Notes: generated by a model from the sequence alone, not told the origin. A stretch of DNA of 64,000 nucleotides from Bacteroidales bacterium (GCA_029983675.1 JASBYY010000003.1:62001-126000); one strand, 5' to 3'; positions 8,514 to 18,305 are shown, counted from the stretch's first letter. Translations and numbers: made by a program.

Positions 8514-9823
8514 ATAAAATCGGACTTATTGTCAGACGCGAATACATGACCCGCGTACGCAAACGCAGTTTCATCATCATGACCCTGATTGGTCCCATAC
8601 TGCTTGCCGCGCTATACGTCATCCCCATCCTTTTCGCCATGTACACTTCGAGCGGGCAAAAAAAAGTGGCTGTAGTCGATGAAAGCCATTGGTTTGAAGG
8701 CCGTTTCGAGGATAGCAAGCAACAAGTGTTTACCGAAATCATCGGCATCCCCATCGACAGCATCAAGAAAAAGGTTCTTGACGGTTATTACGACATGGCG
8801 CTCTACATCCCGGCCATGCAGCTCAACGCGCCATCCAAAGCCATCATTTACAGCATGAAGCAAGTGCCCATGGAGACAGAGGGCTATATCAAAAGCGTCA
8901 TGAAAAAGGAAATCGAGGAACAAAAACTGTTTGCCTCGGGCGTGGATCCATCGGTAGTGAACGCCGTAAAGACCGACATCAACCTTTCCACCATCAAGAT
9001 GAATGAAGAAGGAGCCGAGAAAGAGACCTTCAGCAAAGTGCAGTTTTCCCTCGGTATCGGCCTGTCCATGCTGATCTACTTTTTCATCATGACATTTGGC
9101 GGACAGGTAATGAGCGGCGTGGTAGAAGAGAAAACCAACCGCATCATCGAGGTCATCATCAGCTCGGTGAAGCCCTTCCAACTCATGATGGGCAAAATCA
9201 TCGGTGTTTCATTAGTGGCTTTGACCCAGTTTGCCGTATGGATACTGCTTACGGGTGTCATTTTCGTGGCATTCTCAACTTTCATCGGTCTTTCAGGCAC
9301 ACAAGTCATTTCCGCGGGCACCCTCATGGACCAGCAGATTGCCGGCAACGACATCATGAGCAACGAAACCGTGAAAAGTATCATGGAAATTGCCGGTTCC
9401 ATTGATTTCGGCACCGTCATTTGTAGCTTCCTGCTCTTCTTCATCTGCGGCTATCTGCTTTATGCCACGCTATATGCCGCCATTGGATCGCTGGTGGACA
9501 ACAACACCGACTCGCAGCAGTTCATGCTTCCTGTCACCGTCCCGTTGATAATCGGGTTCCTCTCATCATTCTACATCGTCAATAACCCCGACGGGCAGCT
9601 TGCGTTATGGCTGTCGATGATTCCGATCACCTCGCCCATTTCCATGATGGTGCGCATTCCATTCGGTGTGCCTTACTGGCAGATTGCCCTATCGGTGGTG
9701 CTACTCATCGGCACTTTCATTTTCATGACATGGTTCGCCGGACGAATTTACCGCATAGGCATACTGATGTACGGAAAAAAACCTACCTATAGGGAGATTT
9801 TCAAATGGATAAAATACAAATAA
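8510..9823 (+). CDS. ABC-2 type permease (NatB-like)
   Basis: 437 residues. Topology read from hydrophobicity: one N-terminal membrane helix (about 22-45, LIGPILLAALYVIPILFAMY), a ~140-residue extracytoplasmic domain, then about five or six helices from residue 175 to 420 (e.g. LSMLIYFFIMTFGGQVMSG, FLLFFICGYLLYATLYAAIG). This is the NatB/ABC-2 family plan with one large external loop. The conserved cytoplasmic VVEEKTNRIIEVIISSVKP before the permease core is characteristic. Together with the preceding ATPase it forms a complete exporter in the inner membrane; substrate unknown. Confidence 0.88.
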   Translation: MNKIGLIVRREYMTRVRKRSFIIMTLIGPILLAALYVIPILFAMYTSSGQKKVAVVDESHWFEGRFEDSKQQVFTEIIGIPIDSIKKKVLDGYYDMALYIPAMQLNAPSKAIIYSMKQVPMETEGYIKSVMKKEIEEQKLFASGVDPSVVNAVKTDINLSTIKMNEEGAEKETFSKVQFSLGIGLSMLIYFFIMTFGGQVMSGVVEEKTNRIIEVIISSVKPFQLMMGKIIGVSLVALTQFAVWILLTGVIFVAFSTFIGLSGTQVISAGTLMDQQIAGNDIMSNETVKSIMEIAGSIDFGTVICSFLLFFICGYLLYATLYAAIGSLVDNNTDSQQFMLPVTVPLIIGFLSSFYIVNNPDGQLALWLSMIPITSPISMMVRIPFGVPYWQIALSVVLLIGTFIFMTWFAGRIYRIGILMYGKKPTYREIFKWIKYK

Positions 9824-9895
9824 TTAGCATTCAAAAAGATACGTTCCGGCCTCCATTTCCTCACATTAAGAAAATCGGCGTTAAATAAAGATATT

Positions 9896-9927
9896 TTTGG
9901 GAAATTACAAGAAAAAGTCTATTTTTG
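9896..9927 (+). promoter_or_regulatory. Bacteroidetes promoter of secDF
   Basis: TTTG at 9896-9899 (-33 element) and TATTTTTG at 9920-9927 (-7 element, exact TAnnTTTG) are 20 bases apart, the preferred spacing. Transcription would start near 9934, leaving a leader of about 70 bases rich in A and T before the ATG at 10006. This is one of the best promoter matches in the window. Confidence 0.75.
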
Positions 9928-10005
9928 CGGGCTGCTAAATAGTGCAGAAACTATAGAAATCAATAGATAAGTAATTTATAATCAAGTAATAAAAACAGAT
10001 CAACA

Positions 10006-13000
10006 ATGCAAAACAAAGGATTAATCAGGGCATTAGCCATCATTTTCGGGCTTATTTTCCTTTACCAGCTTTCGTTCACCCTCGTGACACGTTCCGTTGA
10101 GAAGAAAGCATCGAAGTATGCCGAAAACGAGGCCACCAGGCTTGCAGCCGGCGATCAAGCGAAGAAGGACGCCATCAGGGAAGAGAAAGAAACCTATTTC
10201 CTTGATTCCGTCAGCAACGTCAACGTGTACAACCTTTTGGTGAAGAAGTTCACGTATCGCGATGCGAAAGAAAGAGAAATCAACTTGGGTTTGGACCTCA
10301 AGGGCGGCATGAACGTCACCTTGGAAGTCTCCGTCAAAGACATCGTCAAGGCTTTGGCAGGTCCCAACGGTCAAGATCCCACTTTCGCAAAAGCCATGCA
10401 ACTTGCCAGCGAACGCCAGAAAAAAAGCGAAGGCGATTTCGTGACCTTATTTGGCGATGCTTTCAAAGAAGTGGATCCCGCTGCCAGACTTGCCTCGATT
10501 TTCCTTTACGAATTTAAAGATAAAGGCATCACCGTCAACTCGACCAATGACGAAGTGCTGAAGGTGCTGAGAGAGGAAAGCGATGGTGCCATCGATCGTT
10601 CCTATCAGATCCTGAGAACCCGTATCGACCGTTTCGGCGTGGCTCAGCCCAACATCCAAAAGATGGAAAACTCGGGACGCATCCTCGTTGAACTGCCCGG
10701 TATCAAAGATCCGAAACGTGTCCGCAAACTCTTGCAAGGCACCGCTCAACTTGAGTTCTGGGAGACCTACAACTTCTCGGAAATATACCAGTTCTTTGAT
10801 GAAGCCAACGCCCGCATCGCCCAGACAAGAAAGGCAGAAAAAGCTGTTGCCAATACCGAAACACTGACCTCAGAACTTGAAGAAACCGTTCTTTCGGCTA
10901 TCGACAGCACATTAGCCGCTGAGGCCGATAGCACGCTCACTGCAAATGCCGATTCGACATCGAACCTTCTCAAACAACTTGGCGAAAAGAGCGACACTAT
11001 ACAAGCCGAAAACGAATCCATGCAGAAATTCAACGAAAATAATCCGTTATTTACCTATCTGCAACCCTCATATTACCAAAACGAATCCGGTCAAATCGCC
11101 CCCGGCGAAACCGCATGTGTCGGCGTGGCTCAAGTAAAAGACACCGCTGCCATCAACCAAATGCTGGCTGAAACGAGAAACCTCTTCCCACACAACTTGA
11201 GATTTGCTTGGACTGTCAAACCTCAAAGAACCAGACAAGAAACCGAATTTCTTGAATTGGTTGCGCTAAAAGCATCACGCGACAACAAATGCGCTCTTGG
11301 CGGTGAAGTCATTGTGGATGCCCGTCAGGACTATGGACAAAACAACCAGGTGGAAGTCACCATTCAAATGAACAGCGAAGGTGCCAAGGCTTGGAAACGC
11401 CTCACCGGCGAGAACATCGGCAAACAAGTCGCCATAGTTCTCGATAACTATGTTTACTCTTACCCCGTTGTGAACGATGAAATCCCGAACGGACGTTCCT
11501 CCATATCCGGTGGCAGCATGGATATCTCCGAAGCTCAGGACTTAGCGAATATATTGAAAGCCGGTAAGCTCCCCGCCCCCGCTCGCATTCTCGAAGAACA
11601 GGTGGTTGGTCCTTCCTTGGGCAAGGAATCCGTACAAAAAGGCATGTGGTCGATGATCTTCGCCTTCATCCTTGTATTGGCCTACATGATCTTCTTCTAT
11701 AAGAAATCAGGTATCGTCGCCGATATTGCCCTTTTGGTCAACGTATTCTTCCTGTTTGGCGTGCTGGCTTGCCTTGGGTCTGTTTTAACCCTTCCCGGTA
11801 TCGCCGGTATTGTGTTGACCCTCGGTATGGCTGTTGACTCGAACGTTATTATCTTCGAACGTATCAAGGAAGAATTGCGCGATGGCAAAGGAATCAGATC
11901 TGCCATCGATGCCGGTTACAAAAACGCTTACTCCGCCATTATCGACGGTAACGTCACCACTTTGATTACCGCCATCGTGCTGATAGTCTTGGGCACAGGT
12001 CCCGTCCACAGCTTCGCCGTCACGCTTTGCATCGGTATCCTCACCTCTCTGTTCACCTCTATTTTCATCTCAAGAATGATTTTCACGAGAATGCTGGACA
12101 GAAACAAGCCAATCAACTTTGCGACCAAATTCACGGAGAACTTCCTGCAAAACAAAAACTTCGACTTTGTCGGATTCCGCAAAACCGCTTACATCATTGC
12201 CGGCATCATGATTGTCATCAGCCTTGGCTCACTCGCCGTTAGAGGCTTGAACTTAGGTATCGACTTCAAGGGAGGCCGCAACTATGTGGTGCAGTTCGAC
12301 CAGAATATTAAAGTGGAACAAGTGCGCAATACCCTCTCCAAGGTGAATGTCGAAGGCTGGGAGACTCCTGAAGTGAAGACCTACGGCACCAACGGACAAG
12401 TGAAAGTTACGACAAAGTACATGATCGACAACGATGGTGCCGAAGTGGACTCTCTCATCCAAACCATCCTCTATTCTGGACTGAAAGACCTCTACACCAT
12501 CCCTATCACCATAGATCAATTCTCATCGGAAGATGAATCTATCGGCGTACTAAGCTCGCAGAAAGTGGGTGCTACCATTGCCAGCGACGTGACCCGTAAA
12601 TCCATCATCGCCATCCTCGTCTCTCTGGTTCTGATGTTCGTGTACATCGCTATCCGATTCAAGAAATGGCAGTATGGTCTGTCTGCACTCATGGCCTTGG
12701 TTCACGATACCATTCTCGTATTGGGTATGTACTCGTTATTCTACAACATACTTCCGTTCACCATGGAGGTTGACCAGTCGTTTATCGCCGCCGTGCTGAC
12801 CGTTATCGGATACTCCATCAACGCCACTGTGGTTATTTTCGACCGTGTCCGTGAAAATGTCAATCTGCATCCAAAAAACTCTTGGAAAGAGAACATGGTT
12901 TCGGCCGTCAATAGCACACTGACCCGTTCGTTCAACACCTCAGGATCCACCTTGGTCGTGTTGCTTGCCATCTTCATCTTTGGCGGCGACACCATCCGCG

Positions 13001-13143
13001 GATTCATCTTTGCCCTTTTGGTTGGTATTGTTGCAGGTACATTCTCTTCCATATTCCTGTCAACGCCGTTTGCTTACGGATTGCTCAATGCCCGCAAAAA
13101 AGACGAAAAACCTACGGCTGCAATTGAAAACAAGAAAAAGTAA
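10006..13143 (+). CDS. secDF: Protein translocase subunit SecDF (fused)
   Basis: 1,045 residues: SecD and SecF joined in one chain, as is usual in Bacteroidetes. SecDF uses the proton gradient to pull secreted proteins through SecYEG on the periplasmic side. The SecD half has an N-terminal helix, the D1 motif LGLDLKGGMNVTLEV, the periplasmic P1 head and a six-helix RND core with LGMAVDSNVIIFERIKEEL. The SecF half starts near residue 715 with its own first helix, LGIDFKGGRNYVVQF, and VIGYSINATVVIFDRVREN. Within P1 (about 275-350) there is an Ala/Thr/Asp/Ser-rich insert (repeated ADST) that looks like a flexible linker. The gene is flanked by a strong promoter and a strong terminator, so it is monocistronic. 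Confidence 0.96.
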   Translation: MQNKGLIRALAIIFGLIFLYQLSFTLVTRSVEKKASKYAENEATRLAAGDQAKKDAIREEKETYFLDSVSNVNVYNLLVKKFTYRDAKEREINLGLDLKGGMNVTLEVSVKDIVKALAGPNGQDPTFAKAMQLASERQKKSEGDFVTLFGDAFKEVDPAARLASIFLYEFKDKGITVNSTNDEVLKVLREESDGAIDRSYQILRTRIDRFGVAQPNIQKMENSGRILVELPGIKDPKRVRKLLQGTAQLEFWETYNFSEIYQFFDEANARIAQTRKAEKAVANTETLTSELEETVLSAIDSTLAAEADSTLTANADSTSNLLKQLGEKSDTIQAENESMQKFNENNPLFTYLQPSYYQNESGQIAPGETACVGVAQVKDTAAINQMLAETRNLFPHNLRFAWTVKPQRTRQETEFLELVALKASRDNKCALGGEVIVDARQDYGQNNQVEVTIQMNSEGAKAWKRLTGENIGKQVAIVLDNYVYSYPVVNDEIPNGRSSISGGSMDISEAQDLANILKAGKLPAPARILEEQVVGPSLGKESVQKGMWSMIFAFILVLAYMIFFYKKSGIVADIALLVNVFFLFGVLACLGSVLTLPGIAGIVLTLGMAVDSNVIIFERIKEELRDGKGIRSAIDAGYKNAYSAIIDGNVTTLITAIVLIVLGTGPVHSFAVTLCIGILTSLFTSIFISRMIFTRMLDRNKPINFATKFTENFLQNKNFDFVGFRKTAYIIAGIMIVISLGSLAVRGLNLGIDFKGGRNYVVQFDQNIKVEQVRNTLSKVNVEGWETPEVKTYGTNGQVKVTTKYMIDNDGAEVDSLIQTILYSGLKDLYTIPITIDQFSSEDESIGVLSSQKVGATIASDVTRKSIIAILVSLVLMFVYIAIRFKKWQYGLSALMALVHDTILVLGMYSLFYNILPFTMEVDQSFIAAVLTVIGYSINATVVIFDRVRENVNLHPKNSWKENMVSAVNSTLTRSFNTSGSTLVVLLAIFIFGGDTIRGFIFALLVGIVAGTFSSIFLSTPFAYGLLNARKKDEKPTAAIENKKK

Positions 13144-13176
13144 TTTATCATACCAACTTCTGAACTGCTTGCAGAG

Positions 13177-13203
13177 AAAATCCCGCTTCGGCGGGATTTT
13201 TTT
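13177..13203 (+). terminator. Rho-independent terminator after secDF
   Basis: A perfect 10-bp stem: AAAATCCCGC (13177-13186), a TTCG tetraloop, then GCGGGATTTT (13191-13200), with three more T. The UUCG-type loop makes it very stable. It ends the secDF transcript 34 bases past the stop. Confidence 0.92.
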
Positions 13204-13548
13204 ATGGGTCACGGTGTACAATAACAGCATTATGATGCGCTATGTTTCATAGAGCAAATAATCTTACCGTACAACAAAGCTCCTTCGTTCGTGAATGATT
13301 CATTTGTCATTCCGACCATACACAAAAAAAATCCTTCTCATTTTTGCCATGGTTGCCTTGCTGCCTTTTCAAGAACATTAGCCAAGGCATTACAAAAAAA
13401 CACAAGGAAAGCCATCCGTGCCCTCAGATGAATGCACACTGCACCTACAATCATATTACAATGCTGTTGCGATCAGCGAAAGAAGCCCACAAAAAAAGCC
13501 ACTGCACAAGGCAATGGCTTTTTATCGTCATCGGCGGTTGTCCAATGA
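13204..13548. other. Intergenic region between the converging secDF and mscL genes
   Basis: About 345 bases with no credible gene. Short open frames are present but have no recognisable protein character. Its only clear content is the mscL terminator at 13491-13524. The rest is AT-rich and apparently non-coding. Confidence 0.6.
13491..13524 (-). terminator. Terminator after mscL, possibly bidirectional
   Basis: Arms AAAAAGCCACTG (13493-13504) and CAATGGCTTTTT (13512-13523) pair over 12 bases with one wobble around a 7-base loop. The left A-run becomes the U-run on the minus strand. T residues on the plus side make it usable in both directions. Confidence 0.8.
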
Positions 13549-13980
13549 TTAGTCTTTCTTCAGCAAGTCGCGGATTTCGGTCAACAGCTTGATGTCTTCC
13601 GAAGGCTCTGCCGGTACTGGTGCAGCTGTCTCTTTCGGTTTCTCCAGTTTTTTCTTCATACGGTTGATGCCGCGAACAACCAAGAAAATCGAGAAGGCGA
13701 TGATGAGAAAGTCCAAAATCACTTGGATAAAGTTACCCCAAGTAACGGCAACCTCAGGTTCCAAAACTTTCTCACCTTCCGTGACAGCTTCAGTGATGAC
13801 CCATTTCCACTCGGTGAATTTCACACCGCCCATCAACGTGCCCACAAGAGGCATGATGATATCGGACACCAAGGATGAAACGATTTTACCAAAGGCTCCG
13901 CCAATGACAACGCCAATGGCCATATCCATCACGTTACCTTTAATGGCAAACTCCTTGAATTCTTTCATAAGTTTTCCCAT
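13549..13980 (-). CDS. mscL: Large-conductance mechanosensitive channel MscL
   Basis: 143 residues from the ATG at 13980 (MGKLMKEFKEFAIKGNVMDM). The frame is open further upstream, but that extension is AT-rich, contains the promoter and lacks family similarity. The N-terminal amphipathic helix and TM1 pore helix carry the family signature KGNVMDMAIGVVIGGAFGKI. TM2 is the IQVILDFLIIAFSIFLVV stretch, followed by the cytoplasmic helix (SEDIKLLTEIRDLLKK). MscL is a pentamer that opens under membrane tension to release osmolytes during hypo-osmotic shock. It has its own -7 box and terminator, so it is probably monocistronic. Confidence 0.96.
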   Translation of the reverse strand: MGKLMKEFKEFAIKGNVMDMAIGVVIGGAFGKIVSSLVSDIIMPLVGTLMGGVKFTEWKWVITEAVTEGEKVLEPEVAVTWGNFIQVILDFLIIAFSIFLVVRGINRMKKKLEKPKETAAPVPAEPSEDIKLLTEIRDLLKKD

Positions 13981-14020
13981 ATTCTTTTTCTTTAAATGAA
14001 ACTTTGATTTTTTACTCTTG

Positions 14021-14028
14021 CAAAAATA
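14021..14028 (-). promoter_or_regulatory. Candidate -7 box for mscL
   Basis: On the minus strand this reads TATTTTTG, an exact TAnnTTTG. TTTG at 14044-14047 (minus strand) is a possible -33 element, but the 15-base gap is shorter than usual. The start site would be near 14014, giving a leader of about 34 bases before the mscL ATG. Its position argues against a longer MscL N-terminus. Confidence 0.6.
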
Positions 14029-14066
14029 GAAAATTAATTCCGACAAAAGAAAAAACAAAATTCGAC

Positions 14067-15641
14067 TCAAAATTCCGAAGTGAAATGAAATTGAATATCG
14101 GGATACTTTTCCATAGCGATTTGCAAGGCATACGGCGATTCGGCGAGAAACACATCACGTCCTTCTTTATCGGCAGCAAGATTTAACGCCTTACGCGTCT
14201 TGAAATCGGCGAGTTGAGCCTCGTTTTCGCTGGTAATCCAAGCCGTCTTATACAACGAGATTGGCTCATATCGGCAACTCGCACCGTATTCATGCAACAA
14301 CCGGTACTGAATGACCTCAAATTGCAGTTCTCCCACGGTACCAATAATTTTGCGTCCGGTCATCTTACCTGTAAACAACTGTGCCACACCCTCGTCCGTA
14401 AGCTGTTCCAATCCCTTGGCCAACTGCTTTGATTTCATCGGGTCGGCATTTTCGACATAGCGGAACTGCTCCGGCGAGAAACTTGGAATGCCTTTGTAGT
14501 TCAGCACCTCGCCTTCGGTCAGCGTATCGCCGATCTTGAAATTGCCGGCATCATACAAACCGACGATATCGCCGGGGTACGCCTCGTCGAGCACCGACTT
14601 CTTCTGGGCCATGAAAGCCGTGGGGTTCGAGAATTTAAGTTCGCGTTTCAGCCGCACATGGGTATAGGGTTTGTTGCGCTCAAAACGTCCCGAAACGATA
14701 CGGACAAAAGCGATTCGGTCACGATGGTTCGGATCCATATTGGCGTGGATCTTGAAGACGAAACCCGTAAACTTCTCTTCCTGCGGCTCAATGCGTCGTT
14801 CCTCCGTGTCACGCCCAATAGGTGTGGGGGCGATGCGGATAAAGCAATCCAACAACTCCTTTACACCGAAATTATTCAAGGCACTGCCAAAGAAAACAGG
14901 GCAAATAGCTCCCGACAGATAATCATTGCGATTAAATTCAGGATACACGCCTTGCACAAGTTCCAATTCGTTGCGCAGGGTCTCGGCATCCTCACCGATT
15001 AAAGTGTCGAGTTCCGAACTGGATAAGTCGTTAAACGCCACACCTTCGGCAATATGCTGCTTGTCCGACTGAAACAGATACAAACTTGAGCTATATATGC
15101 TGTAAACCCCCTTGAACTTCGGACCCATATTGATAGGCCAGCTCAGTGGCGTCAGATGGAGACTCAGTTTTTGCTCAATCTCATCCAATAACTCAAACGC
15201 ATCTTTACCGGGCCTATCCATCTTATTAATAAAGACGATGATCGGGGTATTGCGCATTCGGCACACTTCCACCAGCCGTTCGGTCTGCGCCTCTACGCCC
15301 TTTGCGGCATCGACGACAACGATGACACTGTCAACCGCCGTCAGTGTCCGAAACGTATCTTCAGCAAAGTCCTTGTGGCCGGGGGTGTCGAGAATGTTGA
15401 CCTTGATGCCTTGATAATCGAAACCCATGACGGAGGTCGCCACCGAAATACCACGCTGCCGCTCTATCTCCATCCAGTCGGATGTGGCCGTCTTTCGGAT
15501 TTTGTTCGACTTAACGGCTCCTGCAACCTGAATGGCACCACCATAGAGCAATAGCTTTTCCGTTAGCGTTGTCTTACCGGCATCGGGGTGGCTGACAATG
15601 GCAAATGTCCTACGTCTGTTGATTTCGTCAATAAAAGTCAT
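14067..15641 (-). CDS. prfC: Peptide chain release factor 3
   Basis: 524 residues from the ATG at 15641 (MTFIDEINRRRTFAIVSHPD); the upstream extension of the frame runs into the tRNA terminator and is rejected. GTPase motifs: G1 HPDAGKTT (18-25), G2 region RQRGISV, G3 DTPGHKDF, G4 NKMD. Domains II and III of the EF-G/RF3 superfamily follow, including the RF3-typical GTVGELQFEVIQYRL near the C-terminus. RF3 is the GTPase that recycles RF1 and RF2 after peptide release. It lies directly downstream of tRNA-Asp on the same strand, but a terminator separates them; I see no good -7 box for prfC itself. Confidence 0.95.
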   Translation of the reverse strand: MTFIDEINRRRTFAIVSHPDAGKTTLTEKLLLYGGAIQVAGAVKSNKIRKTATSDWMEIERQRGISVATSVMGFDYQGIKVNILDTPGHKDFAEDTFRTLTAVDSVIVVVDAAKGVEAQTERLVEVCRMRNTPIIVFINKMDRPGKDAFELLDEIEQKLSLHLTPLSWPINMGPKFKGVYSIYSSSLYLFQSDKQHIAEGVAFNDLSSSELDTLIGEDAETLRNELELVQGVYPEFNRNDYLSGAICPVFFGSALNNFGVKELLDCFIRIAPTPIGRDTEERRIEPQEEKFTGFVFKIHANMDPNHRDRIAFVRIVSGRFERNKPYTHVRLKRELKFSNPTAFMAQKKSVLDEAYPGDIVGLYDAGNFKIGDTLTEGEVLNYKGIPSFSPEQFRYVENADPMKSKQLAKGLEQLTDEGVAQLFTGKMTGRKIIGTVGELQFEVIQYRLLHEYGASCRYEPISLYKTAWITSENEAQLADFKTRKALNLAADKEGRDVFLAESPYALQIAMEKYPDIQFHFTSEF

Positions 15642-15698
15642 CTGGTCTTCGTATCTATCAATAAGGTTGGGAAGATGCGACAGCTTCTTTCCCGGATA

Positions 15699-15728
15699 TA
15701 AAAAAAGCAACCCACGACGTGGATTGCT
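15699..15728 (-). terminator. Terminator after tRNA-Asp
   Basis: AGCAACCCAC (15706-15715) pairs with GTGGATTGCT (15719-15728) over 10 bases with one wobble and a 3-base loop. The A-run at 15699-15705 gives a U-run on the minus strand. It sits 10 bases beyond the tRNA 3' end, so the tRNA is likely its own transcription unit and prfC reads from elsewhere or by read-through. Confidence 0.8.
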
Positions 15729-15737
15729 CATTGTGAG

Positions 15738-15812
15738 CGGTCCGGACGAGACTCGAACTCGCGACCTCCTGCGTGACAGGCAGGCATTCTAACCAAACTG
15801 AACTACCGGACC
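15738..15812 (-). tRNA. tRNA-Asp (anticodon GTC)
   Basis: 75 bases. The acceptor stem GGTCCGG pairs with CCGGACC, with discriminator G at 15738. The D arm contains AGTTCAGTTTGGTTAGAA, the anticodon arm is CCTGC-CTGTCAC-GCAGG with anticodon GTC, and the T arm is CGCGAGTTCGAGTCTCG. CCA is not encoded. It is the only tRNA I see in the window. Confidence 0.97.
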
Positions 15813-16196
15813 AACCTTGAAAAAGAACTCTCTCTTACTTTGCTTTGCGGGTGCAAAAATACAACCTTTTTTGATACTAAAAACAAAATCCATCAAAAAA
15901 AATCGAATATTTTTTCATCATATAACTAATACGCTGTTTATTAGGATTTAAAAAAATAACAATAACATCAAAAACAAATGAATAATAGGCAATCGAACCT
16001 TGTTGGAAAGGATTATCAGCATTATTTCGAACCATTCTTGTATGATTTCGTACCGATTTGATAGCGCCTTTCCGTCGTTGAATGGTGGAAAAGCAGGCTA
16101 TTCAAGCAAAAACGTGGAGTGAAAACGGCAAAAGCGTCGCAAAAAAATACCAAAAACCAACTACCGAAAAGCCCCCTCCCCCTTCAAAACGGCGTT
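15813..16196. other. AT-rich intergenic region between tRNA-Asp and comEC
   Basis: 384 bases. Apart from the tRNA-Asp promoter at 15854-15887 I see no gene, clear hairpin or repeat. Short open frames on the plus strand (16082-16406) are antisense or non-coding in character. The region is strikingly rich in A and T near 15880-15980. Confidence 0.6.
15854..15887 (-). promoter_or_regulatory. Promoter of tRNA-Asp
   Basis: On the minus strand: TTTG at 15884-15887 (-33) and TATTTTTG at 15854-15861 (-7, exact match), 22 bases apart. Transcription would begin around 15847, about 35 bases before the mature tRNA 5' end, as expected for a processed tRNA leader. Confidence 0.7.
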
Positions 16197-18305
16197 CTAA
16201 TGAAGTTCAACAACAAATGCTCCATCATACAGACTTACAACCGGCACAGCATATTCTTCTGCTTGTCGTTTCCATTTCTCCGCCAAATAGACCGGAACCG
16301 ATCGGTCAATCAGCAACACAGAAACCTCATAACAATTCACTACCGATGTCATATCCGGGCAACTTCTCCCTTTAACCAAAAGAAAATCCACCGGGATCCG
16401 AAATGATAGCGTGTCATCGACCTTATTGGCATCATCCCACAACGCCAGCAATTTTCCGCCGTATGAAACGAGATTATTCTTCTTATGTACAAAATCGCAC
16501 TGAAAATCGTCAGACAAGGCAAACATTTGAGGACGAACGGACAACCCTCTTTTCAGCCAATTGGTTTTCAGACTATAATCGATGGCTCCATCATCCGAAA
16601 ACAAAGCCGAATCGGCCATAACCACATGTCTTGAACCTTGAATAAAATCAACAGCCGTATGCGACCGCAGGCTATAAACGGCGAATGCTTTCTGACGGTT
16701 ATTTTCAAAATGCCTGATTGTAAACGAAACCGTGAAAACCAAGAGGACCAACAACATTTCCACCACATAGCGTTTGTGTCTCAACGTAACATAAAGCAAT
16801 AGCAGCAACAGCAATCCCAGCGCACAAGCATATTCCAGCGGACTCATATACAAACCTTTGATGATGGAATACGGAAGCTTCTCTATCCAAGCGATGATTG
16901 CATTCATACCATAGAGCATGCCCCATACCGCATACCCCATGATGACATTGACATAAGGGATCCACGACACCATGAGAAGCATCATCCCGCCAAGGATCAC
17001 AAAGAACGAAATGGGGGTCATCAGCAGATTGCTCAACCAGAAATAGGATGAAAACTGGTGAAAGTAATAAATGGTAATGGGACAGGTCGCCAACTGGGCA
17101 GCCAATGCCACCGTGGTAATCTGCCACACTTTGTCCATCGGTCTGTTTGGCACATACAGCAAATGGTAAATCGGTTTTTGCAAGACAATAATTCCGACGA
17201 CGGCCATATATGAAAGCAGAAAGCCTATTTCAAGGATATTATTCGGATTAATGCAAAGCAAGATAAATGCGGATGCAGCTATGGAATTAAGCACAAAGCC
17301 CTTGCGACGGATCATTTCGCCTATGATGACGAAGGAAATCATGGAGGAGGCCCGCAGGATGGAGGGCGACAAACCTGCAATAAGGGCATAAAACCAGATC
17401 AGCAAAAGCAACAAAACATGCTTCGTTAGCACCTGCCATCTCTTTCTTTTCAGGAAACCCAGCATAAATGAAGCTATGAGATAAATTACACCCACATGAA
17501 GCCCTGAAACACACAAGATGTGCATGGCACCTGCCGCGACATAGTTCTCCCTGATTTGAGGTGGCAGGTTGTCATCGTAGCCCAAGAGGATGGCTGCTGC
17601 CACACTAAACTCATCATCGCGAATGCCACAATGACGCAAAGCCTCCAACAAACGGTCACGAAAGCGGTAGGAAAACGCATAAACGATGCGTGCGCGATTT
17701 TCTGATAAATCCAACCATCTGCCATTGCGCAAATACACTTGACCCGTAATGCCTTTGCGCCACAGATAACCCCTATAATCGAACTCCCCCGGATTGGCGA
17801 GTCCCTCCACCTCGGCAATGGGAGCGGGAAAAGCAATCATATCGCCATAACGCAAGGCCAAGGCAGAATCGCCTTTGCCGAAGTACCCCATGACCCGTCC
17901 CGACACGGCACGCAAAGGAAGCGTGTCTTCATAATGGCAGCACAATTCAAGCACCGCACGCACGGTCTTCTCACGTTCGGAAGGAACGTCCCAAACACGT
18001 GCCACATAATAGCCCGTCATTGCCGTATCGTTACGAAAATAACCCTGTTCCCTATCCGGCTCACGCGCCTCCGTAAGCGCATAACCGGCACAAAACAGAA
18101 AACAACACAGCAGCACACCGAAAACCCAATTATACCGAAAACTTCCAAGCCACTTCGATACAGCGCTGGAAAAGACAACGAGCACCAACATGACGACAAG
18201 CAAAGAAGAAACCGGTAACGGAACGGCAAAACGAAGGCAGCACCAGATGCCCAGCGCAAAAGGCCCAATCAGCCGAACAAACGGATATTTGCCCCAATTG
18301 ATCAT
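16197..18305 (-). CDS. comEC: ComEC/Rec2 family inner-membrane DNA-uptake channel protein
   Basis: 702 residues. Early membrane helices (about 10-90) frame a DUF4131 domain that contains an OB-like region (about 95-200). A multi-helix Competence domain follows (about 230-520), with the recognisable AAGAMHILCVSGLHVGVIY and GLSPSILRASSMISFVIIG. ComEC carries single-stranded DNA across the inner membrane during natural transformation. The C-terminal soluble region (about 535-702) shows no HxHxDH metallo-beta-lactamase motif, so this version lacks the nuclease-like domain found in some ComEC proteins. The gene stands alone; other competence genes are not in the window, so function in transformation is inferred from family only. 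Confidence 0.88.
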   Translation of the reverse strand: MINWGKYPFVRLIGPFALGIWCCLRFAVPLPVSSLLVVMLVLVVFSSAVSKWLGSFRYNWVFGVLLCCFLFCAGYALTEAREPDREQGYFRNDTAMTGYYVARVWDVPSEREKTVRAVLELCCHYEDTLPLRAVSGRVMGYFGKGDSALALRYGDMIAFPAPIAEVEGLANPGEFDYRGYLWRKGITGQVYLRNGRWLDLSENRARIVYAFSYRFRDRLLEALRHCGIRDDEFSVAAAILLGYDDNLPPQIRENYVAAGAMHILCVSGLHVGVIYLIASFMLGFLKRKRWQVLTKHVLLLLLIWFYALIAGLSPSILRASSMISFVIIGEMIRRKGFVLNSIAASAFILLCINPNNILEIGFLLSYMAVVGIIVLQKPIYHLLYVPNRPMDKVWQITTVALAAQLATCPITIYYFHQFSSYFWLSNLLMTPISFFVILGGMMLLMVSWIPYVNVIMGYAVWGMLYGMNAIIAWIEKLPYSIIKGLYMSPLEYACALGLLLLLLLYVTLRHKRYVVEMLLVLLVFTVSFTIRHFENNRQKAFAVYSLRSHTAVDFIQGSRHVVMADSALFSDDGAIDYSLKTNWLKRGLSVRPQMFALSDDFQCDFVHKKNNLVSYGGKLLALWDDANKVDDTLSFRIPVDFLLVKGRSCPDMTSVVNCYEVSVLLIDRSVPVYLAEKWKRQAEEYAVPVVSLYDGAFVVELH

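Noticed and set aside
13344..13592. 82-codon plus-strand frame between secDF and mscL
   Set aside because: It spans the mscL terminator and the mscL 3' end and has no protein character.
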